Below, piece by piece: positions 8,608-16,897 of a stretch of 64,000 nt of DNA. The stretch's first letter is position 1, and the number at the start of each line of letters is the position of its first letter. Source of the DNA: Thermus hydrothermalis (GTDB taxonomy: Bacteria; Deinococcota; Deinococci; Deinococcales; Thermaceae). Both the position numbers and the translations under genes were made by a program. Where the stretch lies: positions 1-64,000 of the forward strand of contig NZ_JAKTNT010000015.1 of assembly GCF_022760925.1 (NCBI RefSeq), written 5' to 3'. The notes under the pieces are model-generated. The model was not told where the DNA came from and searched no databases. It worked only from the letters and a program-made list of their open reading frames with translations.

Positions 8608-9306
8608 ATGCAGGTCACCCTGAAGATCCTCCGCTTTGACCCCGCCAAGGACCAAAGGCCCCACTGGCAGACCTACCAGGTGGAGGCCGAGCCCACGGAC
8701 CGGGTCTTGGACCTCCTGCACAAGGTCAAGTGGGAGCAGGACGGCACCCTGGCCTTCCGCCGGAGTTGCGGCCACGGCATCTGCGGCTCCGACGCCATGC
8801 TCATCAACGGCAGAAACCGCCTGGCCTGCAAGACCCTGGTGAAGGACCTGGGCAAGGTCATCACCGTGGAGCCCATCCGGGGCCTGCCGGTGGAGAAGGA
8901 CCTCATCGTGGACATGGAGCCCTTCTTCGCCGCCTACCGGGCGGTGAAGCCCTTCCTCATCAACGAGGAGCCCCCGCCCCAGCGGGAGCGCCTCCAGTCC
9001 CCCGAGGAAAGGGAGCGCTTTGACCACGGTACCAAGTGCATCCTCTGCGCCAGCTGCACCACCAGCTGTCCCGTCTTCTGGGTGAACGGCACCTACTTGG
9101 GCCCGGCGGCCATCGTCCAGGCCCACCGCTTCATCTTTGACTCCCGTGACCGGGGGAAGAGGGAGCGCTTCAAGGCCCTGGGCTCGGGGAGCGGGGTGTG
9201 GCGTTGCCGCACCGCCTACAACTGCACCGAGGCCTGCCCCCGGGAGATCCCCGTGACCCAGCTCATTGAGGAGGTGAAGCGGGAGATCCTCTTTGACCGT
9301 TTCTAG
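8608..9306 (+). CDS. sdhB: Succinate dehydrogenase iron-sulfur subunit
   Basis: A 232-residue protein with three cluster motifs. RRSCGHGICGSDAMLINGRN plus the following LAC binds the [2Fe-2S] cluster, with Asp in place of one cysteine as in E. coli SdhB. CILCASCTTSCPVFW and CRTAYNCTEACPREIPV bind the [4Fe-4S] and [3Fe-4S] clusters. It carries electrons from SdhA to the membrane quinone site. ATG 8608 follows AGGAGGCGCC. A long hairpin follows the stop, so this is the operon end. Confidence 0.96.
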   Translation: MQVTLKILRFDPAKDQRPHWQTYQVEAEPTDRVLDLLHKVKWEQDGTLAFRRSCGHGICGSDAMLINGRNRLACKTLVKDLGKVITVEPIRGLPVEKDLIVDMEPFFAAYRAVKPFLINEEPPPQRERLQSPEERERFDHGTKCILCASCTTSCPVFWVNGTYLGPAAIVQAHRFIFDSRDRGKRERFKALGSGSGVWRCRTAYNCTEACPREIPVTQLIEEVKREILFDRF

Positions 9307-9317
9307 GAAAGTGGCTC

Positions 9318-9354
9318 GGTAAGCCCGAGGGGAAGAAAACCCCTCGGGCTTACC
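9318..9354 (+). terminator. Probable terminator after sdhB
   Basis: A perfect 15-bp stem (9318-9332 with 9340-9354) encloses a seven-base A-rich loop. The downstream tract is ATTAAA rather than a T-run, so it may terminate weakly or act as an mRNA 3' stabiliser. Confidence 0.65.
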
Positions 9355-9368
9355 ATTAAACTGCTCCC

Positions 9369-9686
9369 ATGGAGATTCGCGACCTCAAACGCCTGGCCCG
9401 CTACAGCCAGGAGAAGATGGCGAAGATCCCGGTGTTTGACTCGCCCTACATGTTCTACGACCTCTACGCCCTCCTCCCCGGCCAAGCCCAGAAGGTGCAC
9501 GCCCACGAGGGGGCGGACAAGGTCTACTACGTGTTGGAGGGGGAGGTGGTGGTGCAGGTGGGGGAGGAGGAGGCCCTTCTGGCCCCCGGGATGGCCGCCT
9601 TGGCCGAGGCGGGGAAGCCCCACGGGGTGCGGAACGCCTCGGCAAGCCCAGCCCTCCTCCTGGTGGTCATGGCCCCTAAGCCCTAG
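9369..9686 (+). CDS. Small cupin protein
   Basis: A 105-residue cupin. The barrel motifs are GQAQKVHAHEGADKVYYVLEG, with His, His, Asp/Lys and Glu, and a second half ending GKPHGVRN with the last histidine. Metal binding is likely, and the reaction is unknown. It is a single gene between the sdh terminator and the kinase gene. A TAAACT at 9357-9362 lies six bases before the ATG, and no Shine-Dalgarno is visible, which fits a leaderless transcript. Confidence 0.75.
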   Translation: MEIRDLKRLARYSQEKMAKIPVFDSPYMFYDLYALLPGQAQKVHAHEGADKVYYVLEGEVVVQVGEEEALLAPGMAALAEAGKPHGVRNASASPALLLVVMAPKP

Positions 9687-9728
9687 GCCTTCACGCCCCT
9701 TTCAAACCCTTGGGCTAGGCTAAGGGAA

Positions 9729-11900
9729 ATGCTACAGGAGCGCCCCCCCGCGGACCTGGCCTTCTTGGCCGAGGTCCTGCGCCGCTACCCGGTGCGGGTG
9801 GTCTTCCGAGGGGAGGTGTTGCCTGAGCCCCCGGTGCGGGGGGAGAAGCTTTGGGAGGAAGGGGACCTCGCCCTTTACTGGGAAGGAAAGCCGCCTTCCC
9901 GCGAGGTCCAGGAGGCCTTGCGCCTCCTCCTTCGGGCCTTTCGGGAGCTCCTTGAGCTCCGGGAAAGGGAGCTTGCCCTCCTAAAAGCCCAAGGGGAAAC
10001 GGGGAGGCTTCTTGGCCTTCTCCTCCACGAGATCAAGAACCCCTTGATGAGCGTCCTGGGGGCCCTGGAGCTTCTCCGGGAAACCGAGGGTTTGCCGGAA
10101 GAGGCCCTGGAGCTTTTGGAGATCGCTGAGCGCTCAGCAAGGCGCATCCGGGAGCTTTTGCAACGGGCCCAGGAGTACCTGAGCCTAGGCCAGGGGGTGC
10201 GGCTTAAGTCCGAGCGGGTGGACCTGAAGGCCCTCCTCCTGCAGGCGGTGGAGGAGGTGCGGCCCCTGGCCCGCAGAAAGGGGCTAGCCATCCGCCTTTC
10301 CCTTCCCCGGCGGGAGGCTTGGGTCTATGGGGACCGGGACTGGCTTTACCAGGCGGTTCTCAACGTCCTTAACAACGCCGTGAAGTACACCCCGGAAGGG
10401 GGGCGGGTTTCCGTGCGGCTCCTCGCTGGCCCGGACCGCTACGGGATCGCCATCGGCGACACCGGGCCCGGCATACCCAAGGAGGAGGCGGAGAAGGTTT
10501 TTGAGCCTTTCTACCGGGCTTCCACCCGGGGGGAGGCGGAGGGGACGGGGCTGGGCCTGGCCTTGGTGAAGCGGGTCCTCGAGGCCCACGGGGGGGAGGT
10601 GCGCCTGAAAAGCCGCTTGGGGAAGGGAAGCACCTTCCTGCTCCTCCTTCCCCGGCCCCGGCCCGGGCAGCGGGCCCCCGTGGGGAGGCTCCTTCTCCTC
10701 ATGCTGGCCCTCATCGCCTTGGCCCGGCTTCCCATCTACCCTGCCCCCCTGGGCTCCCGGGCCTTCGGAGAGGTGCCGGCAGGGGAGGTGGTGCGGCTAA
10801 GGGGGTTAGAACTCGCCTTTAGCCCCGATGCCCAGGGGGAAGCCCGGCGTTGGCGGAGCCTTTGGGGCGGGGGGGAGAGGCTAAGGGTGGCCTTGGAAAG
10901 GGGTGGGGTGGAGGCGGTGCGGGAGGGGAACATAGGCCTCGCCTTTTCCACCCCCGAGGGGGAGGTAAGGCCCACGGGCACCCACCTGCGCCTTTCCCGG
11001 GAGGAGCGGGGTAGGGTTTCCCTCTACCGGGGCCGGCTTGCCCTGGGCCAGGAGGCCCTGCCCGCCGGGGAGGGGGCCCTCTTGGGCACGGGGGTGCGCA
11101 GGAAGCTCCTTCCCGCCCCCTTGGTGCGGCCGGTGCCGGGGGAGGGGGGCGAGGTGGTCTTCCGCCTCCTGGGCCCGGAAGGGGCGAAGGGCTTTCTCGT
11201 GGAGGTGCGAAGCGGGGAAAGGGTGGTCCTCTCCGCCCGGGCGGAAGGGGGGCTTTTCCGCTACCTGCCCCAGGCGGACCGCTTAAGCCAGGTGCGGGCC
11301 TTCGCCCTGGACGAGGTGGGGCTTTTGGGCTACCCCTCGGACCCTGTGCCTTTCCGCGAGCGGTATAGCTTCTACCAAGGGAAAAGCCGCCTGCCCCGCG
11401 ACCCCACGGGGGCCGAGGCCTTTTTGCGCAGGGCGGTGGCCGCTTTCCCCGACGACGCCGAGGCCCTTGGGGAGCTCGCCTTCGCCCTCTACCTCCAGGG
11501 CCGCCACGCTGAGGCCAAGCCCCTTTACGAGAGGGCTTTGGCCCTCTTGGATAGCCCCGACATCCGCGTGCGGTACGGGCGGCTCCTTTACCACATGGGC
11601 CGCTACGCCGAGGCGGAGGAGAGCTACCGCAAGGTGCTGGCCTTGGACCCGGGCAACCTGGACGCCCGCTGGGGCCTCGCTGAGGTGGTCTTGGCCCTGG
11701 GGCGGCCTCGGGAGGCGGAGCTTTTGGCCCGGCAGGTGCTTTCCCTAAAGCCCGACTACCCCTTGGCCCGCTTCACCCTGGCCAAGGCCCTTCTGGAGGC
11801 GGGCAAGCGGGAGGAGGCCCGGCGCCTCCTCGAGGAGGAGCTTCGCCGCAACCCCGACCCCGAGGTGCGGGCCCTTTTGGAGCGTCTAGCCGGGGAATAG
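9729..11900 (+). CDS. Histidine kinase with extracytoplasmic FecR-like and TPR tail
   Basis: A 723-residue protein of unusual order. Residues 75-155 form the dimerisation/phosphoacceptor domain with His100 in LLLHEIKNPLMSVL. Residues 195-308 are the HATPase domain (N box NVLNNAVKY, G1 GDTGPGIP, G2 GTGLGLALVK). A single membrane helix lies at about 319-335, preceded by arginines, so the kinase is cytoplasmic and the rest outside. Residues 340-540 resemble a FecR-type beta domain with the VRAFALDEVGLLGYPS end. Residues 555-720 contain about four TPR units. There is no N-terminal sensor. A TAGGCT at 9716-9721 is seven bases before the ATG. The next gene is a receiver protein, its likely partner. 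Confidence 0.85.
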   Translation: MLQERPPADLAFLAEVLRRYPVRVVFRGEVLPEPPVRGEKLWEEGDLALYWEGKPPSREVQEALRLLLRAFRELLELRERELALLKAQGETGRLLGLLLHEIKNPLMSVLGALELLRETEGLPEEALELLEIAERSARRIRELLQRAQEYLSLGQGVRLKSERVDLKALLLQAVEEVRPLARRKGLAIRLSLPRREAWVYGDRDWLYQAVLNVLNNAVKYTPEGGRVSVRLLAGPDRYGIAIGDTGPGIPKEEAEKVFEPFYRASTRGEAEGTGLGLALVKRVLEAHGGEVRLKSRLGKGSTFLLLLPRPRPGQRAPVGRLLLLMLALIALARLPIYPAPLGSRAFGEVPAGEVVRLRGLELAFSPDAQGEARRWRSLWGGGERLRVALERGGVEAVREGNIGLAFSTPEGEVRPTGTHLRLSREERGRVSLYRGRLALGQEALPAGEGALLGTGVRRKLLPAPLVRPVPGEGGEVVFRLLGPEGAKGFLVEVRSGERVVLSARAEGGLFRYLPQADRLSQVRAFALDEVGLLGYPSDPVPFRERYSFYQGKSRLPRDPTGAEAFLRRAVAAFPDDAEALGELAFALYLQGRHAEAKPLYERALALLDSPDIRVRYGRLLYHMGRYAEAEESYRKVLALDPGNLDARWGLAEVVLALGRPREAELLARQVLSLKPDYPLARFTLAKALLEAGKREEARRLLEEELRRNPDPEVRALLERLAGE

Positions 11901-11901
11901 A

Positions 11902-12273
11902 ATGGCTTCCGTGGCCCGGGTTCTGGTGGTGGAGGACGACCCCGCCGTGGCCAAGGTCCTGGAGCTCGCCCTTAAGCGGGAGGGCTTTTGGCCCCACTTG
12001 GCCCGGGACTATGCCTTGGCCCTGGCGGCCTTGGGGGAGGATTGGGACGCCATCCTCCTGGACCTCAACCTCCCTGGGGGGTTTGGCCTGGACCTCCTGC
12101 GCCACCTGCGCCAGACCTTGGGGAAGGCGACCCCGGTTTTGGTCCTTTCGGGCCTAAAGCAAGAGCACCACGTGCTGGAGGCCCTGCGGGCGGGGGCGCA
12201 GGACTACCTCACCAAACCCTTTAGCCCGAAAGAGCTGATCCTCCGCTTGGGGCGGCATGTGGCGGTCCGGTGA
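11902..12273 (+). CDS. Stand-alone response-regulator receiver protein
   Basis: A 123-residue CheY-like receiver with no output domain. Acidic residues are in VVEDDPAV, the phosphoacceptor Asp is in ILLDLNLPGG, the conserved Thr/Ser is in LVLSG, and the lysine is in DYLTKPFSP. The gene starts one base after the kinase stop and its 3' end overlaps the HEAT-repeat gene by 17 bp. Phosphorylation by the upstream kinase is inferred. Without a DNA-binding domain it should act by protein contact, and the HEAT protein encoded next is an obvious candidate partner. Confidence 0.9.
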   Translation: MASVARVLVVEDDPAVAKVLELALKREGFWPHLARDYALALAALGEDWDAILLDLNLPGGFGLDLLRHLRQTLGKATPVLVLSGLKQEHHVLEALRAGAQDYLTKPFSPKELILRLGRHVAVR

Positions 12274-13390
12274 AGGGCTTTACGCCCTGGTAGTCTTCCT
12301 GGTGGTCCTCCTCGAGGCCCTGGCCCTCGGGTATTTGGTCTTCGCCTTCACGGCCCGCCTCTTCGGCCTCCTGGGCTACGGGGAGACGGTGGGCGCCCTC
12401 CTCTTAGGCCTCGCCCCCACCGGGCTCGCCCTTGTCCTCCTGGGGGCCTATGTCCTCCTTTACCATGCCTACACCGCCTGGCGGGAAGGGGAGGAGGAAA
12501 GGCTCCGGGAAAGATACCTGGAGGGGTTCGCCCAGGCCCTCCTGGCGGGGGAAAACCTGCCTCCTCCTCCCTGGCCCAAGGAGGCCTTCGCCGCCCTTTT
12601 GGCCTTAAGGGAAAGCCTGGAGGGGGAGTTGGCCCAGGCCCTCCTCCCTTGGCTCCGCCTGGGCCTACCCCGGTGGCGGAGGGCCCTTACGAGCCCCTTC
12701 GCTTCCCGGGCCCGCCGCCTCGAGGCCCTGGACGCCCTGGCCCAGGCCCGCCTGCCCGAGGCCTTCCCCCTCGTCCTCCCCTACCTGGCCCACCCGGACC
12801 CTGTGTTGCGTCTGGCGGCGGCCCGGGCGGGGGCCCGCCTGGTGGGGGAAGAGGACCTGGAGGCCTTCGCCGAGGCCTTGTTGCGGGCGGCGCTACCCAG
12901 AGGGGCGCTTTTGGAGGTTCTCCTCCTTTTGGAGGACCGGGCGGAGCCGGTGGCGCGGCGCTTTTTGCAGGCGGGGGGAGAGGAAGAGGCGTGGGCGGCC
13001 TTGGAGGCCTTGGGCCGGCTCAAGCTCCACGGCCTGGCGGAGGCGGTCCTGGGGTTCCTCCGCCACCCCGACCCCGAGGTGCGGGCGGCGGCCATGCGGG
13101 CCCTTTGGCGCCTGGAGTACCCCCCCTTGGGGCACGAGGAGGCGGTGCTCGCCGCCTTGGGGGCGGAGGAGGAGTTCTTGCGGCTACAGGCGGTGCGCCT
13201 CCTTCCCCTCCTTGGGGGAGCCCTGGCCCGAAGGGCTTTGTGGAAGGCCCTTTCCGACCCTTCCTTCTATGTGCGCCGGGGGGCGGCGGAGGCCCTTAGG
13301 GCCTTGGACCCGGCGCTCCTGAAACAGGCGGCCGAGGCCCACCCGGACCCCTACGGCCGGGCCATGGCCAGGCAGGTGGCGGGGGCGTGA
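12257..13390 (+). CDS. Membrane-anchored HEAT-repeat protein
   Basis: A 377-residue protein with two N-terminal membrane helices (about residues 7-33 and 44-70) and a long cytoplasmic alpha-helical solenoid. HEAT/PBS-lyase-type repeats are visible as LPYLAHPDPVLRLAAARAG, LGFLRHPDPEVRAAAMRALW and ALSDPSFYVRRGAAEALRAL, at roughly 35-residue intervals. Such solenoids bind other proteins. No enzymatic motif is seen. The gene overlaps the receiver gene by 17 bp and its stop overlaps the glycosyltransferase start, so it probably links the signal to the glycosyltransferase. This role is inferred from context. Confidence 0.82.
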   Translation: MWRSGEGLYALVVFLVVLLEALALGYLVFAFTARLFGLLGYGETVGALLLGLAPTGLALVLLGAYVLLYHAYTAWREGEEERLRERYLEGFAQALLAGENLPPPPWPKEAFAALLALRESLEGELAQALLPWLRLGLPRWRRALTSPFASRARRLEALDALAQARLPEAFPLVLPYLAHPDPVLRLAAARAGARLVGEEDLEAFAEALLRAALPRGALLEVLLLLEDRAEPVARRFLQAGGEEEAWAALEALGRLKLHGLAEAVLGFLRHPDPEVRAAAMRALWRLEYPPLGHEEAVLAALGAEEEFLRLQAVRLLPLLGGALARRALWKALSDPSFYVRRGAAEALRALDPALLKQAAEAHPDPYGRAMARQVAGA

Positions 13391-14820
13391 TGGAGGCGCT
13401 TCTTTGGTTCCTTTTCGCTTACCAGGTCTTCGTCCTCTACTACTTCGCCCTCTTGAACCTCCTTTACGCCTACTTCGCCGTAAGCGGCCTCGCCATGGTG
13501 GCCCGCTACGCCCGGGAGCTCTCCGAGCTCGCCCTCAAGGACCTTTTGGAGCGGGAGGCTTACCTGCCCGTTTCCATCCTGGTGCCCACCTACAACGAGG
13601 AGAAGACCATCGCCGCCTCGGTGCGCTCCTTCCTCGCCCTGCACTACCCGGAGTTTGAGGTGGTGGTGGTGGCGGACGGGCCGAAGGACAAGACCCTCGA
13701 GGTCCTGAAGGAGACCTTCCACCTGGTGGCGGTGGACTGGGTGTACCGCCGGGTGCTCCCGAGCAAGCCGGTGCGGGCGGTGTACCGCTCGCTCCTATAC
13801 CCCAACCTTCTGGTGGTGGACAAGGAGAACGGGGGCAAGGCGGATGCCCTAAACGCCGGGCTCAACTTCGCCCGCTATCCCCTCTTCTGCGCCGTGGACG
13901 CCGATAGCCTCCTGGACGCCCAGGCCCTCCTGCGGGCGAGCCGGCTTTTCCTGGAGGACGACCGGGTTTTGGCCGTGGGGGGCACCATAAGGCCCCTGAA
14001 CGGGGCGGTGGTGCGGGGCGGGGTGGTGCGGGAGATGCGGCTACCCCGGGGCTTCTTGGAGAAAATGCAGGTCATTGAGTACGCCCGGGCCTTCTTCATG
14101 GGGCGCGCCGGCTGGAGCGCCATGAACGCCCTCCTCATCATCTCCGGGGCCTTTGGGGTGTTCCGCAGGGAGGAGGCCCTCCGCATTGGGGGTTACCGCA
14201 CGGACACCGTGGGGGAGGACATGGAGCTCGTGGTGCGCCTCCACCGCCGGGCCCGGGAGGAGGGGCGGGAGTACCGCATCCTCTACACCCCGGACCCCAT
14301 CTGCTACACCGAGGTGCCGGCGGACCTGGCCACCTTGCGGAGGCAACGGAACCGCTGGCACCGGGGGCTTTGGGAGGTGCTCTGGGCCCACCGGGCCATG
14401 CTCTTCAACCCCCGGTACGGGCGGCTGGGCCTCGTGGCCATGCCCTACTTTTTCCTCTTTGAGGCCTTGGGCCCGGTGGTGGAGGTGCTGGGCTACGCCA
14501 TTCTTCCCGTCTTCTGGCTTTTGGGCCTCCTGAACCCCGAGGTGGCGGTGCTCTTCCTGGCCCTGGCGGTGGGGTACGGGGTGCTCCTTTCCCACCTCGC
14601 CGTGGGGATGGAAACCCTGCTCCTCAAGCGCTACCCCCGGCTAAGGGACAGGCTTTGGCTTCTCTTCTTGGGGGTCCTCGAGGCCCTGGGCTACCGCCAG
14701 CTCCTCGCCTGGGAGCGCTTTCTCGCCACCTTCCAGGTGTGGCGCAAGCGGGGGGTCTGGGGGGAGATGCAAAGGAAGGGCCTAGAGGCGCCGGAGGGAG
14801 AGGGCCACGAGAAGCCGTAG
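13390..14820 (+). CDS. Membrane glycosyltransferase, family 2 (processive type)
   Basis: A 476-residue GT2 enzyme with an N-terminal membrane helix and three to four C-terminal helices. Catalytic motifs are in order: SILVPTYNEEKT, VVADGPKD, DADS at about 169-172, GED near 275 and QRNRWHRG near 317. The Q/RxxRW motif marks processive synthases of the hyaluronan, cellulose or poly-GlcNAc kind. It should polymerise a sugar from a nucleotide-sugar and export the chain through its membrane domain. The product is unknown. There is no PilZ domain, so control may come from the neighbouring receiver and HEAT proteins. ATG 13390 overlaps the upstream stop; a GTG one codon earlier is possible. Confidence 0.88.
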   Translation: MEALLWFLFAYQVFVLYYFALLNLLYAYFAVSGLAMVARYARELSELALKDLLEREAYLPVSILVPTYNEEKTIAASVRSFLALHYPEFEVVVVADGPKDKTLEVLKETFHLVAVDWVYRRVLPSKPVRAVYRSLLYPNLLVVDKENGGKADALNAGLNFARYPLFCAVDADSLLDAQALLRASRLFLEDDRVLAVGGTIRPLNGAVVRGGVVREMRLPRGFLEKMQVIEYARAFFMGRAGWSAMNALLIISGAFGVFRREEALRIGGYRTDTVGEDMELVVRLHRRAREEGREYRILYTPDPICYTEVPADLATLRRQRNRWHRGLWEVLWAHRAMLFNPRYGRLGLVAMPYFFLFEALGPVVEVLGYAILPVFWLLGLLNPEVAVLFLALAVGYGVLLSHLAVGMETLLLKRYPRLRDRLWLLFLGVLEALGYRQLLAWERFLATFQVWRKRGVWGEMQRKGLEAPEGEGHEKP

Positions 14821-15954
14821 ACCCAAGGAAACCAGGATGGGGAGGTGGTAGGGGCTCGGACCCAGGCCGAGGTGGGCGATCCCCCCGGCGAGAAGGCTTC
14901 CCCCAAGCCCCCCAAGCCCCAGGGCCAGCCAAAAGAGGGCCAGGTAGCCGCCCCGTACCTCCTCGGGGGCCCGGGCCAGGGCGGCGTTGGCCATGGCGGT
15001 GCTTAGGCCGCTCCAGGCCAGGGCGTCGGCCACGGCGGAAAGCCAGATGGGCCAGGGGAAGGTGGGGGAGCCTAGGAGCCACAAAGCGGGCATTAGGGCC
15101 CCCACCATTCCCGCCCGGAAGAGGACCACCCCATGCCCCTCCCGGTCCGCAAGCCGGCCCCAGAGGGGGCCAAAGACGAGCCCCGAGGTGGCGGAGAGGA
15201 GGGTCCAAAGCCCCACCGCGGCCATGGAGAGCCCGCCCACCTGCACGAAATAAGGCACCACGAAGGGTCCGCCCACCATCACCGCCCCGTACCAGAGGAG
15301 GACGCGGCTTAGGTAACGGCGGTAGGCCCGGTCTTGGAAGGCGGCCCGCAAGGCGGCGCGGGGCGGGGGAGGGGAGGGCTTTGGGGGTTCGGTTTGCAGG
15401 CGCAAAACCCAAACGGAGAGGAGCCCTGCCCCTACCCCCAGAAGGAGCACCGCCTGGTAACCGGTGGGCGGGGGAAGGGTATCCGCCACCAGGCCGCCCA
15501 AGGCGTTCCCCAAGGTGCCCACCAGGCCCAAGAGGGCGTTGCGGAAGCCGAAGTAACGGCCCCGCCTTTCTGGGGGCACGAGGTCCGCCATCCAGGAAAG
15601 CCAAAGCACCCCCACCGGGGCGGCGAGGAGCTGGGAAAAGGCGGCGAAAAGGAGGAGGCCCGGCACCCTTAGCCCTTCGGGCAAGAAGGGGGAGAGGATG
15701 GCGGGCACGAAGAGGAGGCGGGAGGCCAGGTTAAGCCGCACCGCCCAAGCCTTCCGGCTTCCCCGGAGGAAGGGGGCCAGGGGGGCCGTGAGTTGGGCCA
15801 AAAAGGGCAGGGCCCCCAGGAGGGCCAGGGCCAAGGGCGGGGCCCCTAGGGCCAGGGCGTACCCCGTGACGAGGACCCCGGTGCTCCAGTTGAGGAAAAG
15901 GACGGCCAAGGTGCCTTCCCAGAGGGAGAGGCGGAGGGAGCGGTCGGGTTCCAC
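14782..15954 (-). CDS. MFS transporter
   Basis: A 390-residue major facilitator with about 12 hydrophobic segments. The loop between helices 2 and 3 is PFLRGSRKAW, a later loop has PPERRGRYFGFRNALLG, and LWGRLADREGHG is the motif-A-like loop of the second half. The substrate is not predictable. The frame stays open upstream into the divergent gene, but the GTG at 15954 is chosen because a GATAAT lies six bases before it and the preceding residues are not membrane-protein-like. It converges with the glycosyltransferase gene and overlaps it by 39 bp. Confidence 0.82.
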   Translation of the reverse strand: MEPDRSLRLSLWEGTLAVLFLNWSTGVLVTGYALALGAPPLALALLGALPFLAQLTAPLAPFLRGSRKAWAVRLNLASRLLFVPAILSPFLPEGLRVPGLLLFAAFSQLLAAPVGVLWLSWMADLVPPERRGRYFGFRNALLGLVGTLGNALGGLVADTLPPPTGYQAVLLLGVGAGLLSVWVLRLQTEPPKPSPPPPRAALRAAFQDRAYRRYLSRVLLWYGAVMVGGPFVVPYFVQVGGLSMAAVGLWTLLSATSGLVFGPLWGRLADREGHGVVLFRAGMVGALMPALWLLGSPTFPWPIWLSAVADALAWSGLSTAMANAALARAPEEVRGGYLALFWLALGLGGLGGSLLAGGIAHLGLGPSPYHLPILVSLGLRLLVALSLRRL

Positions 15955-15960
15955 CCGCCC

Positions 15961-15983
15961 ATTATCCTTGAACCGGGTAAAAT
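15961..15983. promoter_or_regulatory. Divergent -10 elements for two leaderless genes
   Basis: On the minus strand GATAAT (15961-15966) ends six bases before the MFS GTG. On the plus strand TAAAAT (15978-15983) ends seven bases before the ATG at 15991. No clear -35 hexamers are visible for either. The 36-bp intergenic space cannot hold two conventional promoters with ribosome binding sites. Confidence 0.6.
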
Positions 15984-15990
15984 CTCCCCC

Positions 15991-16845
15991 ATGGAGACCG
16001 CCATCACGAGGATGTTGGGCATCCGCTACCCCATCGTGGCCGCCCCCATGTTTTTGGTTTCCGGGGCCAGGCTCCTTTTGGCCGTGGCCGAGGCGGGGGC
16101 CATCGGGGTCATCCCTAGCCTCAACTTCCGCACCCACGCCGCCTTTCGGGAGTTCCTGGAAACCTTCCCCCAGGGGGTTCCCTTCGGCGTGAACCTCATC
16201 CTTAAGAATAACCCCCGCCTCGAGGAGGACCTGGAGGCCGTGGCCGAGCGCAAGGTCCCCTTGGTGGTCACCTCCTTGGGGGACCCCACGCGGGTGGTGG
16301 AGAAGGTCAAGGCCTATGGGGGCGTGGTCTGGTGCGACGTGGTGGGCTTAAGGCACGGCAGGAAGGCGGTGGAGGCGGGGGCCGACGCCCTGGTGGCCGT
16401 GGCGGCGGGGGCCGGGGGGCATGCCGGGGGCGTTAGCCCCTTCGTCCTCGGTCCCTGGCTGAGGGAGGAGCTGGGGGTCCCCGTCCTCATCGCCGGGGGG
16501 ATCGCCACGGGGAGGCAGCTCCTCGCCGCCTTGGCCCTGGGGGACGGGGCCTACATCGGCACCCGCTTCATCGCCACCCTGGAGTCCGAGGCCCCCTTGG
16601 ACTACAAGGAGTCCCTTCTCCGCGCCACCCCTGAGGACATCCAGTACACCCCCGAGGTGACCGGGGTGCCCGCCAACTTCCTCAAGGAGTCCCTGGAGCG
16701 CTTCCGCCAAGGCGGGGGGAAGGCCTGGAAGGAGGTCTACTCCGCCGGGCACGGGGTGGCCTTCATCCGGGATATCCCCTCGGCCAAGGAGGTGGTGGCC
16801 CGTCTGGTAAAGGAGTACGAGGAGGCGAAGCGCCAACTGCCCTAA
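15991..16845 (+). CDS. Nitronate monooxygenase / FabK-like flavoprotein
   Basis: A 284-residue TIM-barrel FMN enzyme of the 2-nitropropane dioxygenase family. The N-terminal PIVAAPMFLVSG, the central AGAGGHAGG with the catalytic-type histidine, and the phosphate-binding LIAGGIATGRQLLAALALGDGAYIGTRF are all present. Members oxidise alkyl nitronates or, in the FabK branch, reduce enoyl-ACP; sequence alone does not decide. It starts at an ATG with no Shine-Dalgarno but with a -10 seven bases away. It is followed after 52 bp by an exported flavoprotein gene. Confidence 0.85.
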   Translation: METAITRMLGIRYPIVAAPMFLVSGARLLLAVAEAGAIGVIPSLNFRTHAAFREFLETFPQGVPFGVNLILKNNPRLEEDLEAVAERKVPLVVTSLGDPTRVVEKVKAYGGVVWCDVVGLRHGRKAVEAGADALVAVAAGAGGHAGGVSPFVLGPWLREELGVPVLIAGGIATGRQLLAALALGDGAYIGTRFIATLESEAPLDYKESLLRATPEDIQYTPEVTGVPANFLKESLERFRQGGGKAWKEVYSAGHGVAFIRDIPSAKEVVARLVKEYEEAKRQLP

Positions 16846-16897
16846 AAGGCTTGGTTCCTGGATAAGGCCCCGCATGGGGGCAGTGGGGGAGGGGGTT

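Noticed and set aside
7654-9126. A 490-residue open frame antisense to sdhA/sdhB
   Set aside because: Composition is Gly/Val/Leu/His-rich shadow sequence opposite two well-conserved genes with clear cofactor motifs.
15955-16137. Upstream extension of the MFS frame
   Set aside because: The added 61 residues are hydrophilic, His/Gly/Asp-rich and lie over the start of the divergent nitronate monooxygenase gene.
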